Notes under the pieces: generated by a model
Seen by the model: the letters and a program-made list of their open reading frames with translations, nothing else
Database searches by the model: none
Told to the model about the DNA's origin: nothing
Shown here: positions 6,323 through 14,530 of the stretch, piece by piece
Numbering within the stretch: the first letter of the stretch is position 1
Layout of the letters: each line of letters opens with the position of its first letter
Program-made: the position numbers and the translations under genes
Assembly (NCBI GenBank): GCA_002431845.1
Contig: DJEH01000042.1
Coordinates: 1 to 22,224 of the forward strand
Reading direction: 5' to 3'
Source: Prevotellaceae bacterium UBA5903
GTDB lineage: Bacteria > Bacteroidota > Bacteroidia > Bacteroidales > Bacteroidaceae
Length of the DNA: 22,224 nt

Positions 6323-8749
6323 TTAAAAATGCCATTTAAGGTCGAAGCCTACAGTGCGGGGCGCAGCATATTGTGCAAAACGATTGTTCATGCTGTCGAA
6401 GGCAAAGGTGGCATAACGCGTATTGGTAAGATTTTGCGCCCACACGTTTACTTGCCATTGGTGCTTAAACTCTATGCCCATGCGTAGGGCTAAAGTGGCA
6501 TAAAAGTTCTGCCCAAAGGTGTTAGCCTCGTTCCACATCACGTTGCCCGCACCCTTAACATCGGCTCCTACGCTAAATGCTCTTACAAAGCTTTGGCAGG
6601 GCTGACGAAAATCAACCGATGCACTAAAGGTGTGTTTAGGCACAAAGGGCACACGATTGCCCGTGTAGTCTATCGCCTTGCTCTCGGCCGATGCCTTGCC
6701 AAGATAGTAGCTTGTAAACTCGGCAGAGGTGAGTCCGTAATTGGCAGCAAGGTTCAACCTATCGGCCAATAACTGCGAACGCAAGCCCACCTCAACACCG
6801 CAACTACGGCTGCGCCCAGCATTTACCATCACACGTCCCATACCGCTCTCTGAGAAGCGTGCAATCTGTTGGTCGCGCGTCTTCATATAGAATGCTGAGA
6901 GGTCGAGCTGCAAGGCCTTGTCTGCCAAATTGTGGTGTATGCCTGCCTCGTAGCTCCAGGTGTATTCGGGCTTATAGTAGAGCGTTTCGGCATTAGGCTC
7001 TTGGGGGGTGATGGCATCAAGTGTACGGGTCATGCCAGCTATAGCTTTTTGCTTTACTGCATCAGGCAGGTAGGCAATAGCATTGATGCTCTGAATGCTA
7101 AACTCGCGCACACCCAGCATCATTTGGCGGCGCAACTGCGTTTGAGCAAGGTCGGAGTACGATTGTATGTTGTATCCACCCGAACGATATCCCTTGGCCA
7201 CAGTCACATAAATATTGCCCAAATCATTGGGCAAGGTGTAGTTAATAGCAGCTTTAGGCAACACTTGCCAATTGGTGTGGCTGAGTTTGGCTGCAATTGT
7301 GGGGTCGGCAGAAAGGTCGGTATTAAAGTTCATGGTAGGCCCCATGCTCATACTAAAATGGTAGGGTACACCCTCGTTGCCAGCACCCGATGTCATGTTA
7401 AGATGTTGGTAATCGTAGTCAAGGCGTAGACCGAGCGTCATGCTCAAACCCGCAAAGAGCTTCAGCGTGCTTTGGTGGAAGAGTGCTGCATTAACCGAGG
7501 GTGTTTTAAGGCTTGATGCAAAAGCTATATCGTTGCCCGTAAACTTTATACCAATGTTAGGTTGCGTGGGCAAGTTGGCACCAATTTGGTTGTTTAGGTA
7601 TGCCACGCCACCATCATAAAAGGTTACAGGACACTCGGTTTGCATGTGCTGATACATGGCAAATATACCCGTTGTCCACGTCCACTGGCTATTTTTATTA
7701 GCAGCATTTTTCAAGGCAATCTCCTCCGAAATAGTATTTAAATTTTGGCGCTGACAGAGCGAGAAAATGTCGGACGAGGTGAAGTCTTGGTCCATAAACA
7801 AGCGGTCTGAAAGATGCTGATAGGCAGTAATTGAAGTGAGCGTTACGCGCGGCATGCGGTGCTCTACGCCCAAGCCTGTATTGAACAGATGGCGGCGGTA
7901 GGTGCTGGGACGGTTTTGCTCAAGCGTACCCAACGATGCCCCACTCGCCGAGGCTGTACGATAACCATCTGAAAAGTCGGAAGTGCTACCAAGTAGGTAG
8001 TAAGGACATGCCTTTTCATTGCTATACTCGTACGATGCAGTCCAATCAATCTTTACCACATCAGTAGGCCTATACGACATGCGTAGCCTGCCACCTGCAG
8101 CATCGTTGGCATCTTGCTTCTTGCCCGTAAACTGATTGGTAAAGTAGCCCATTTGTCCTTCGTAATAACCACCCACACTCCATGCCATGCGATTGGTGGG
8201 GTGTAAGTAGGTGGTAAAGGCTGCATGGCGCGACATTGTACGCTCTGAACGCAATGCCGAACCAAGGCCAAGGCTCACATCGGTGCCGTGGTGTGTAAAC
8301 GGATTGGCGGTGTAAACGCGCACCAATCCGCCCATTGTATTGCGCCCATAAAGGGTTCCTTGCGGACCCCGCAACACATCTACACGCTCTATACCTTGAA
8401 AAGAGAAGTCGTAAGCAGTTTTGTCCATATAGGGCACATTGTCTACATATAATCCCACAGCAGGTGTATTGATACGCGACCCAATACCGCGCACATAGCA
8501 AGCCGACGTAAGGCGACTACCATAGTTGGGCATGTAAAAGTTGGGAGCATAAGCCGAAAGGTCTTTTAGGGCATCAACATGTCGTTGCTTAAGCATATTA
8601 ACATCGAAGAGCGAAACGCTAATGGGCTGCTTACGCAGTTGCTTCGTTTCTTTGGGCGAAGCCACCACTATGGCTTCTTCAATATCAAAGTTTTTGAGTG
8701 TGTCTGCCTCAATAGGCATAGCCGTGGCTAATAGCGATAGTAAAAGCAT
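6323..8749 (-). CDS. TonB-dependent outer membrane receptor
   Basis: 808 residues. A short signal peptide (MLLLSLLATAMPIEA) precedes a TonB-box-like EEAIVVA (24-30). The plug domain (about 35-155) has the typical ISVSLFDVNML, YVRGIGSR and GIERVDVLRGPQGTLYGRNTMGG segments. The rest is a 22-strand-type barrel ending in aromatic strand AAPRTVGFDLKWHF. It would import a scarce ligand such as a siderophore, haem or cobalamin, driven by TonB-ExbBD. It lacks the N-terminal carboxypeptidase-like domain of SusC proteins and has no SusD neighbour, so glycan import is less likely. A stop codon lies immediately upstream of the ATG in frame, so no longer start exists. It is divergent from groES and has its own promoter box at 8843-8850. 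Substrate unknown. Confidence 0.92.
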   Translation of the reverse strand: MLLLSLLATAMPIEADTLKNFDIEEAIVVASPKETKQLRKQPISVSLFDVNMLKQRHVDALKDLSAYAPNFYMPNYGSRLTSACYVRGIGSRINTPAVGLYVDNVPYMDKTAYDFSFQGIERVDVLRGPQGTLYGRNTMGGLVRVYTANPFTHHGTDVSLGLGSALRSERTMSRHAAFTTYLHPTNRMAWSVGGYYEGQMGYFTNQFTGKKQDANDAAGGRLRMSYRPTDVVKIDWTASYEYSNEKACPYYLLGSTSDFSDGYRTASASGASLGTLEQNRPSTYRRHLFNTGLGVEHRMPRVTLTSITAYQHLSDRLFMDQDFTSSDIFSLCQRQNLNTISEEIALKNAANKNSQWTWTTGIFAMYQHMQTECPVTFYDGGVAYLNNQIGANLPTQPNIGIKFTGNDIAFASSLKTPSVNAALFHQSTLKLFAGLSMTLGLRLDYDYQHLNMTSGAGNEGVPYHFSMSMGPTMNFNTDLSADPTIAAKLSHTNWQVLPKAAINYTLPNDLGNIYVTVAKGYRSGGYNIQSYSDLAQTQLRRQMMLGVREFSIQSINAIAYLPDAVKQKAIAGMTRTLDAITPQEPNAETLYYKPEYTWSYEAGIHHNLADKALQLDLSAFYMKTRDQQIARFSESGMGRVMVNAGRSRSCGVEVGLRSQLLADRLNLAANYGLTSAEFTSYYLGKASAESKAIDYTGNRVPFVPKHTFSASVDFRQPCQSFVRAFSVGADVKGAGNVMWNEANTFGQNFYATLALRMGIEFKHQWQVNVWAQNLTNTRYATFAFDSMNNRFAQYAAPRTVGFDLKWHF

Positions 8750-8842
8750 TTAGTTTATGTGTATGTGTTGTATTATTTGTTTTGCTATGATTAAGTAAAA
8801 AAATGGTAGAGAACACTATGCACACTGCCAAATTTTCGACTG

Positions 8843-8873
8843 CAAAATTACGTGCTTTCTGCATCATACACAA
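8843..8873 (-). promoter_or_regulatory. Probable promoter of the TonB receptor gene
   Basis: On the minus strand TAATTTTG (8843-8850) matches the -7 consensus. A TTGT (8870-8873), a partial match to TTTG, lies 19 bases upstream. Predicted start near 8837 gives a leader of about 88 bases. Confidence 0.5.
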
Positions 8874-8902
8874 TCCCTATTAATAAGGAATAAAAGGCAA
8901 TT

Positions 8903-8930
8903 TGTCACAGGGTGACATTATGACATAATG
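8903..8930 (+). promoter_or_regulatory. Two overlapping dyads upstream of groES
   Basis: TGTCACAGGGTGACA (8903-8917) and CATTATGACATAATG (8916-8930) are perfect 6-3-6 palindromes that share two bases; TGACA repeats 8 bases apart. They lie about 60-90 bp upstream of the -24/-12-like element at 8991, a position suited to a sigma-54 activator, but could also be operators for the divergent receptor gene. The binding protein is unknown; the motif differs from TGTRGAA at 1630-1677. Confidence 0.55.
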
Positions 8931-8990
8931 TAGACAGAGAGCATGCAACATGCCAATAAAAATGCATTTATTAGCTCCAACAAATCGTTT

Positions 8991-9006
8991 TGGCACGCTT
9001 TTGGCA
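8991..9006 (+). promoter_or_regulatory. Candidate sigma-54 promoter of groESL
   Basis: TGGCACGCTTTTGGCA has GG and GC exactly 10 bases apart and differs from TGGCACG-N4-TTGCA at one position (TGGCA for TTGCA). Transcription would start near 9017, about 66 bases before the groES ATG. It has no clear TAnnTTTG box nearby, which strengthens the sigma-54 reading. Still a pattern call only. Confidence 0.55.
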
Positions 9007-9082
9007 TAATATATGGCGAATGCCTAAAATTGGCAATCAACTTAATACATTTGATATAAACAAAAAAATTAAAATAGCTATT

Positions 9083-9355
9083 ATGAACATTCAACCGTTA
9101 GCTGACCGCGTGCTTATTAAAGCCGCTCCCGCAGAAGAAAAAACTGCTGGTGGTATCATTATCCCTGACACTGCTAAAGAAAAACCACTACAAGGCAAAG
9201 TGCTTGCAGTTGGCAAGGGCACTAAGGACGAAGAAATGGTTTTGAAGGCTGGCGATACCGTACTGTATGGTAAATACGCTGGTACCGAGGTGGAGTTTGA
9301 AGGCGAAAAGTACTTGATTATGCGCCAAAGCGATGTACTCGCAATCTTAGGCTAA
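9083..9355 (+). CDS. groES: Co-chaperonin GroES
   Basis: 90 residues, the usual GroES length. MNIQPLADRVLIKAAPAEEKTAGGIIIPDTAKEKP is split here as the classic N-terminal strand (IQPLADRVLIK) and the mobile loop (KTAGGIIIPDTA, about 17-28) that docks on GroEL. The C-terminal part has GDTVLYGKYAGTEV and YLIMRQSDVLAIL. It forms the heptameric lid of the GroEL folding chamber in the cytoplasm. The frame is open upstream to 8990, but those 31 codons overlap the candidate promoter and have no GroES similarity, so the ATG at 9083 is chosen. groEL follows after 82 bases; the two surely form one operon, with a shared terminator at 11142-11197. Confidence 0.97.
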   Translation: MNIQPLADRVLIKAAPAEEKTAGGIIIPDTAKEKPLQGKVLAVGKGTKDEEMVLKAGDTVLYGKYAGTEVEFEGEKYLIMRQSDVLAILG

Positions 9356-9437
9356 TCAATGGCGAACGACTCCAGACTATAACATTTTCTCTTAACAATT
9401 TTCATAATACAACTTTTTAAATAGAACATATTCCATC

Positions 9438-11066
9438 ATGGCTAAAGAAATAGTATACGATGTAGATGCTCGCGAACGCTTACGCGAGGGTGCTGATGCA
9501 TTAGCAAATGCAGTTAAGGTGACACTTGGTCCTAAAGGTCGCAACGTAGTTATCGACAAAAAGTTTGGTGCTCCACGCATTACTAAGGATGGTGTGAGCG
9601 TAGCCAAAGAGATTGAACTTGACGACGCATTCCAAAATGCAGGCGCTCAGCTCGTTAAGAGCGTAGCCTCTAAAACTGGCGACGATGCTGGTGATGGTAC
9701 TACTACTGCCACCGTCTTGACACAAGCTATCCTCACTGAGGGTATGAAGAATGTGGCTGCTGGTGCTAACCCACTCGATGTGAAACGCGGCATTGACAAG
9801 GCTGTTGCTAAGGTGGTTGAAAGCATCAAGGGACAGAGCGAACAAGTGGGCGAAAGCTATGATAAAATTGAACAAGTAGCTACCATCTCGGCTAACAACG
9901 ACCCCGAAATTGGTAAACTTATTGCCGATGGTATGCGTGCTGTGAGCGTAAATGGTGTTATCACTATTGAGGATGCCAAAGGTCGCGACACTGTGTTGAA
10001 GACCGTTGAGGGCATGCAGTTTGATCGTGGTTATCTTTCAGCATATTTCGTTACCGACACTGAAAAGATGCAGTGCGTAATGGAAAATCCTTACATCCTT
10101 ATCTACGACAAAAAGATATCAAACATCAAGGACTTCTTGCCTATCCTCGAACCTGCTGTACAGAGCGGTCGCCCATTGTTGGTAATTGCTGAGGATGTTG
10201 ATAGCGAGGCTCTTACTACATTGGTAGTAAACCGCTTGCGTACTCAACTCAAGATTTGTGCTGTAAAGGCTCCTGGCTTTGGCGATCGTCGCAAGGCTAT
10301 GCTTGAGGATATTGCAGTGCTTACGGGTGGCGTAGTTATCAGCGAAGATAAGGGCTTGAAACTCGAACAAGCTACACTCGATATGCTTGGTTCTGCCGAG
10401 AAGGTTACCATCTCTAAGGAGAATACAACCATCGTTAATGGCAAGGGCGACAAGGCTAACATAGGTGAACGCATCAACCAAATCAAGAACGAAATTGCAA
10501 ACTCTACTTCATCTTACGACAAAGAGAAGTTGCAAGAACGTTTGGCTAAACTCTCAGGTGGCGTATGCGTGCTTGAAGTGGGTGCAGCGAGCGAAACCGA
10601 ACAAAAAGAAAAGAAAGACCGTTGCGACGATGCACTCTGTGCTACACGTGCAGCCGTTGAAGAAGGTATCGTAACTGGTGGCGGTGTGGCTTATATCCGT
10701 GCTCAAAAGGCTCTTGATGGCATGAAGGGCGACAATGCCGACGAAACAACAGGTATCAACATCATTCGTCGCGCTATTGAAGAACCTCTCCGTCAAATCT
10801 GCCGCAACGCAGGTATTGAAGGCGCTGTTATTGTGAACAAAGTTCGCGAAGGCGAAGGCTATTATGGCTACAATGCTAAGACCGAAGAGTTTGGCGACTT
10901 GCGTGCAGCTGGTGTGGTAGACCCTGCTAAGGTTACTCGTGTGGCTTTGGAAAATGCTGCTTCTGTAGCTGGTATGTTCCTTACTACTGAGTGCGTAATC
11001 TGCGACAAGAAGGAAGACAAGCCCGAGATGCCAATGGCCAACCCTGGCATGGGCGGCATGATGTAA
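9438..11066 (+). CDS. groEL: Chaperonin GroEL (Hsp60)
   Basis: 542 residues, full family length. The N-terminus has AKEIVYDVDARERL and VTLGPKGRNVVI; the ATP site GDGTTTATVLTQAI lies at about 85-98. The apical domain includes the FDRGYLSAYFVTD substrate region (about 194-206). The second equatorial part has GGGVAYIRA (about 413-421) and the end is the Gly-Met-rich tail PMANPGMGGMM. It forms the 14-mer ring that folds proteins using ATP, with GroES from the gene upstream. No truncation or unusual change seen. Codon use is smooth and C/T-rich as expected of a highly expressed gene. Confidence 0.98.
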   Translation: MAKEIVYDVDARERLREGADALANAVKVTLGPKGRNVVIDKKFGAPRITKDGVSVAKEIELDDAFQNAGAQLVKSVASKTGDDAGDGTTTATVLTQAILTEGMKNVAAGANPLDVKRGIDKAVAKVVESIKGQSEQVGESYDKIEQVATISANNDPEIGKLIADGMRAVSVNGVITIEDAKGRDTVLKTVEGMQFDRGYLSAYFVTDTEKMQCVMENPYILIYDKKISNIKDFLPILEPAVQSGRPLLVIAEDVDSEALTTLVVNRLRTQLKICAVKAPGFGDRRKAMLEDIAVLTGGVVISEDKGLKLEQATLDMLGSAEKVTISKENTTIVNGKGDKANIGERINQIKNEIANSTSSYDKEKLQERLAKLSGGVCVLEVGAASETEQKEKKDRCDDALCATRAAVEEGIVTGGGVAYIRAQKALDGMKGDNADETTGINIIRRAIEEPLRQICRNAGIEGAVIVNKVREGEGYYGYNAKTEEFGDLRAAGVVDPAKVTRVALENAASVAGMFLTTECVICDKKEDKPEMPMANPGMGGMM

Positions 11067-11141
11067 TCTAAACGCTCAAAATAACCAATAAGATGCATGG
11101 AATCTTTGGCTAAAATTTGATTTTATAGTTTAAAAAAATGG

Positions 11142-11197
11142 CGATGCTCAACAGCTATATAGCTTATTCTATATGGCAGTTGAGCATCGTTTTTTTG
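11142..11197 (+). terminator. Intrinsic terminator of groESL
   Basis: Arms 11142-11162 and 11169-11189 pair over 19 of 21 positions around a 6-base loop, followed at once by seven Ts. An A run precedes the stem, so it could also work on the minus strand. It is the strongest terminator in the window. Confidence 0.9.
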
Positions 11198-11249
11198 TGC
11201 TTATAACTGGCAAACAAATAGGGCTGTGACAATTTAAGTTTGCATTCTT

Positions 11250-11281
11250 TTTGCTTGTAACAAGCTATTTCTGTAATTTTG
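11250..11281 (+). promoter_or_regulatory. Bacteroidota-type promoter of the DUF6057-like/propeller unit
   Basis: TTTG (11250-11253) and TAATTTTG (11274-11281) are 20 bases apart. Predicted transcription start near 11287 leaves about 26 bases before the ATG at 11313, and lies after the groESL terminator. Confidence 0.65.
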
Positions 11282-11312
11282 CTCTCAAAAAGTTTTAAAA
11301 TTGTCTAATACG

Positions 11313-12899
11313 ATGAGTAAATCCTCTTATCATCAAGCACAAAAGCAACCTGCTGCTGTGCCAACAAAAGGCAAAACGCGAGGCAAAATCTCTGCTAAAA
11401 CAGCGCGTTTGCTCACTTATTCTATCGGCTTCTTAGGGCTTCTGCTCTTCTTTTCATGGGCGTATGGCGACGTGATGTGGCGCGCCGAACAAGAGAGCTA
11501 TATCTCTACCTCGCCCGACACCATGCACTATCTATTGAGCCAGCCTTTTGGCAAATTGTTTTGGCTCAGCCGTTGGGTACTACTGCTATTTAAATGGCCT
11601 ATTGTGGGTGGCGTGCTTATAGCTGCTATCTACACACTTACTGCACGCTTAGCCGATGTGGCCATAGGTGTGAAGCGACAATGGGAGGGCATAGGCTTTG
11701 TTTTGCCCGTAGCTCAAATTGGATGGATGCTTTATCGCGGCTTTAACCTTTACTACAAAAACGAGCCTTCGCTCTTTATCATCATTGCTTTGTTGGTACT
11801 TGTGGTTGTGGCATTGATAGCCCTCGCAACGTGGTTTGTGGGCAAAAAGAAACAAAAGGCTGAAGCCCCACAGAGCGTTCGTCCCTATGGCATGTTGGTG
11901 GCCATTTTGCTTTTGGGAGCCACCATTGGTTCGGCTCGCTACTTTAACCAAAACGTTATCTTTACGGCTCAACTCCAAAAAATGCAGTGGAACCAAGAAT
12001 GGGATGATATGGTAACCTTGGCTCGCTCGGCACGCCAACCCTCGCGCAGCGTTGCGGCATACCATGCCATTGCACTCGAAGAAACCGACCAACTACTCGA
12101 TGGTATGTTTGATATTGCATACGACTTTCCGAAACTCAAACTCGATAGCATTGAGGGCAACGAAGAGTATACGCTTTTTCTTGAAGACTGCAACTTCCAC
12201 GCAGGGCTGCTCAATGCCTCATACCGCAACTGCATGGACCGCATTGTGATGGATGGACCCCGACTTTACTACTATAAACGTATGGCTGTTTGTGCCTTAC
12301 TCAATGGCGAGAAAGCACTTTGCCGCAAGTATTTGGCACTGATAGGTAACACTCCGTTCGAGGGCGAGTTTGTTAATAAATACTCGGCTATGCTCAACAA
12401 TACGCAACTCATCAAAGAGGATGCAGAGTTGGCACATGTGCTTTCGCTCAGTCCAAGGGAGACCACCTTTGAGCAGCAATTTACCACGCCTCTCTTCCTT
12501 GGCTACAACGTTGGTTTGCTCACCGGTAGCGATGCTACGCTTATCACCTCTATTGCTGCTTGTCTTTATGGCAAAGACTTGCAAAATGCCTTGCCACGCA
12601 TACAAGTGCTCGTACAAAAGGGCATGCCCTTGCCTATGTGCGTACAACAGGCGCTTTGCATAGCATTTCTTAAAAACCCCGACATGCTCAAGCAAATACC
12701 ACAAGTTGGCCAATACGTTCCTAATGAGATTTCGGCTTTCTTGATGGATGCTAAGCCCTACATCAACGACCGTTTAAAGCTTCGTCATGAACTACGCAAG
12801 CAATGGTTGGGTAGCTACGTTTACTACTATTACACCGAAAACAACGACCCCGACCAAGTGAAGCAACCACAGACTGAAACAAAATCGAGCGTAAACTAA
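11313..12899 (+). CDS. Multi-pass membrane protein with large C-terminal domain, DUF6057-like
   Basis: 528 residues from the ATG at 11313; an in-frame TTG at 11301 is a poorer start and lies in the short leader. A basic N-terminus (about 1-28, many Lys/Arg) is followed by five hydrophobic segments, at about 31-50, 78-110, 125-142, 150-172 and 190-206. The remaining 320 residues are soluble and helical, with segments such as YYYKRMAVCALLNGEKALCRKYLALIG that look like TPR-type helical pairs. It resembles the uncharacterised Bacteroidota family I know as DUF6057, usually next to propeller-type proteins; this is recognition by layout, not a search. The next gene starts 67 bases downstream without a terminator, so the two are likely co-transcribed and may form a membrane complex. 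Function unknown. Confidence 0.6.
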   Translation: MSKSSYHQAQKQPAAVPTKGKTRGKISAKTARLLTYSIGFLGLLLFFSWAYGDVMWRAEQESYISTSPDTMHYLLSQPFGKLFWLSRWVLLLFKWPIVGGVLIAAIYTLTARLADVAIGVKRQWEGIGFVLPVAQIGWMLYRGFNLYYKNEPSLFIIIALLVLVVVALIALATWFVGKKKQKAEAPQSVRPYGMLVAILLLGATIGSARYFNQNVIFTAQLQKMQWNQEWDDMVTLARSARQPSRSVAAYHAIALEETDQLLDGMFDIAYDFPKLKLDSIEGNEEYTLFLEDCNFHAGLLNASYRNCMDRIVMDGPRLYYYKRMAVCALLNGEKALCRKYLALIGNTPFEGEFVNKYSAMLNNTQLIKEDAELAHVLSLSPRETTFEQQFTTPLFLGYNVGLLTGSDATLITSIAACLYGKDLQNALPRIQVLVQKGMPLPMCVQQALCIAFLKNPDMLKQIPQVGQYVPNEISAFLMDAKPYINDRLKLRHELRKQWLGSYVYYYYTENNDPDQVKQPQTETKSSVN

Positions 12900-12966
12900 A
12901 CGTCTGACATTAAAGATTATATACATGGCATCTTTTTGTACATCAAACACCATACTGAAAGGGATT

Positions 12967-14442
12967 ATGGAGCAAGCTAAAAAGTGCTGTTGGCTCTTGC
13001 CCTTGGTGGCAGCATCGTGTGCCACGGCACCCACCTTGCCCACCAACTCAACTCCAACTACCGAAACAGCACAAATCTATCCCGACTATCGCGACGTGAT
13101 AGTGCCACCCAATATCGCACCGCTCAACTTTAAAGTTAATTCGCCTGCCAGCGAATATGTGGCAAGCATCGAGGGAGGTGGGCGCCAAGTGCTGGCCTCA
13201 GCAAGCGATGATGGCGTGTTGCAATTCGACTCTATTGAATGGAAAGATATGCTCTCGGCATCGCGAGGCAAAGAACTTAATGTAACCATCTATGCACAAC
13301 GCGAAGGCAATTGGATAAAGTTTCCTTCGTACCACATTGCGGTGGCACAAGAGAATATCGACCCTTATTTGTCGTACCGTCTTATAGAACCTTCGTACGA
13401 ACTATACCGACAGATGGGACTATACCAACGCAATCTTGAAAACTTTAATGTGCAAACTATCTACGAAAACAACCGCACTTATACCAAAGACAACCATTGC
13501 GTAAACTGCCATAATTACCAAAATTATAGCACACGCCGCATGCTCTTTCATGTGCGTGCTGCCCACGGGGGCACGGTGTTTGTAGAGGATGGTAAGGCTG
13601 AGAAACGAACCATTAAGAGCGACTCTATCCTTGCAGGTGCCACCTACCCAACATGGCACCCTACACGCAATTGGGTGGTGTTCTCGTCTAACAAAACAGG
13701 GCAAACCTTCCACATCTCAAACCACCAAAAAATTGAGGTGGTAGACCATGCTTCAGACCTCATCTTTTACGATGTTGATAAAGGTAAGGTGCGCAATATC
13801 CTTAAAACCGACTACGACCTTGAGAACTTTCCATGCTGGTCGGCCGATGGCAAACGCCTTTTCTACACCTGTGCTCATGTGCCCGAAATGGCAGGTAAAA
13901 CCGACTCGGCTCGCATTGCAATCATCAAACGCGACTATAACAAGTTACACTACAACGTAATGAGTATGGCGTTTGATGCCACCACACAAAAGTTTGGCAC
14001 ACCGCAAGTGGAGGTGGATTGTGACGCTATGCAAAAAAGTGCTTCGGTGCCTCGCATCAGCCCCGACGGACGCTATGTGCTCTTTACGCTTGCCGACTAC
14101 GGACAGTTTCATATATGGCACAAGAGCGCCGACCTTTGGGTAAAGGACCTGCTTCTTAACAAAGTATATCCGCTCACTGCCACCAATAGCAAGGATGTTG
14201 ATAGTTACCACACATGGAGTTCGAATGGGCGTTGGATAGTGTTCAGCTCACGCCGCGACGATGGTTCTTACACGCGTCCTTACATTGCTTACTTTGATAA
14301 GAACGGGCAAGGCCACAAGGCATTTCTCTTGCCTCAGCGCGACCCCATGCAGAACATTTGGCTCAACAAAAGCTACAATGTGCCCGAACTAACTAAGGAT
14401 GCAGTAAATGCCAAAGACCTTAAAGAGGTTATTTATAAATAA
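12967..14442 (+). CDS. TolB/PD40-type beta-propeller lipoprotein with CxxCH motif
   Basis: 491 residues from the ATG at 12967; an in-frame ATG at 12925 would add 14 residues that spoil the signal. MEQAKKCCWLLPLVAASC is a lipoprotein signal with likely lipidated C18. After a beta-rich N-terminal domain (about 35-160) comes DNHCVNCHN with C178-V-N-C181-H182, a c-type haem attachment motif. The rest has PD40 blades: TYPTWHPTRNWVVFSS (about 222-237), NFPCWSADGKRLFYT, VPRISPDGRYVLFT and YHTWSSNGRWIVFSS. Relatives are annotated in Bacteroidota as TolB-like or cytochrome c biogenesis proteins. Only one CxxCH is present and no haem lyase genes are nearby, so haem binding is plausible but unproven. 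It follows the DUF6057-like gene in the same unit. Confidence 0.8.
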   Translation: MEQAKKCCWLLPLVAASCATAPTLPTNSTPTTETAQIYPDYRDVIVPPNIAPLNFKVNSPASEYVASIEGGGRQVLASASDDGVLQFDSIEWKDMLSASRGKELNVTIYAQREGNWIKFPSYHIAVAQENIDPYLSYRLIEPSYELYRQMGLYQRNLENFNVQTIYENNRTYTKDNHCVNCHNYQNYSTRRMLFHVRAAHGGTVFVEDGKAEKRTIKSDSILAGATYPTWHPTRNWVVFSSNKTGQTFHISNHQKIEVVDHASDLIFYDVDKGKVRNILKTDYDLENFPCWSADGKRLFYTCAHVPEMAGKTDSARIAIIKRDYNKLHYNVMSMAFDATTQKFGTPQVEVDCDAMQKSASVPRISPDGRYVLFTLADYGQFHIWHKSADLWVKDLLLNKVYPLTATNSKDVDSYHTWSSNGRWIVFSSRRDDGSYTRPYIAYFDKNGQGHKAFLLPQRDPMQNIWLNKSYNVPELTKDAVNAKDLKEVIYK

Positions 14443-14462
14443 GCAAACTTCTTTCTTTTTTT

Positions 14463-14505
14463 AAGCAGATGTTCATCTACCTCATAGCGGTTTGAGCATC
14501 TGCTT
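14463..14505 (+). terminator. Hairpin between the propeller gene and the MscS gene
   Basis: The 13-base arms AAGCAGATGTTCA (14463-14475) and TGAGCATCTGCTT (14493-14505) pair with one G-T wobble around a 17-base loop. It starts 21 bases after the propeller stop. No T run follows, so it may be a weak terminator or leave partial read-through into the channel gene 25 bases downstream. Confidence 0.5.
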
Positions 14506-14530
14506 ATCATCTCTCATTACACACACAGAC

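Noticed and set aside
6932..7429. 165-codon plus-strand frame inside the TonB receptor gene
   Set aside because: It is the complement of a conserved barrel region with no sign of its own promoter.
8990..9082. Upstream GroES start giving a 121-residue protein
   Set aside because: The added 31 residues overlap the candidate promoter and do not resemble GroES, which normally begins at the ATG at 9083.
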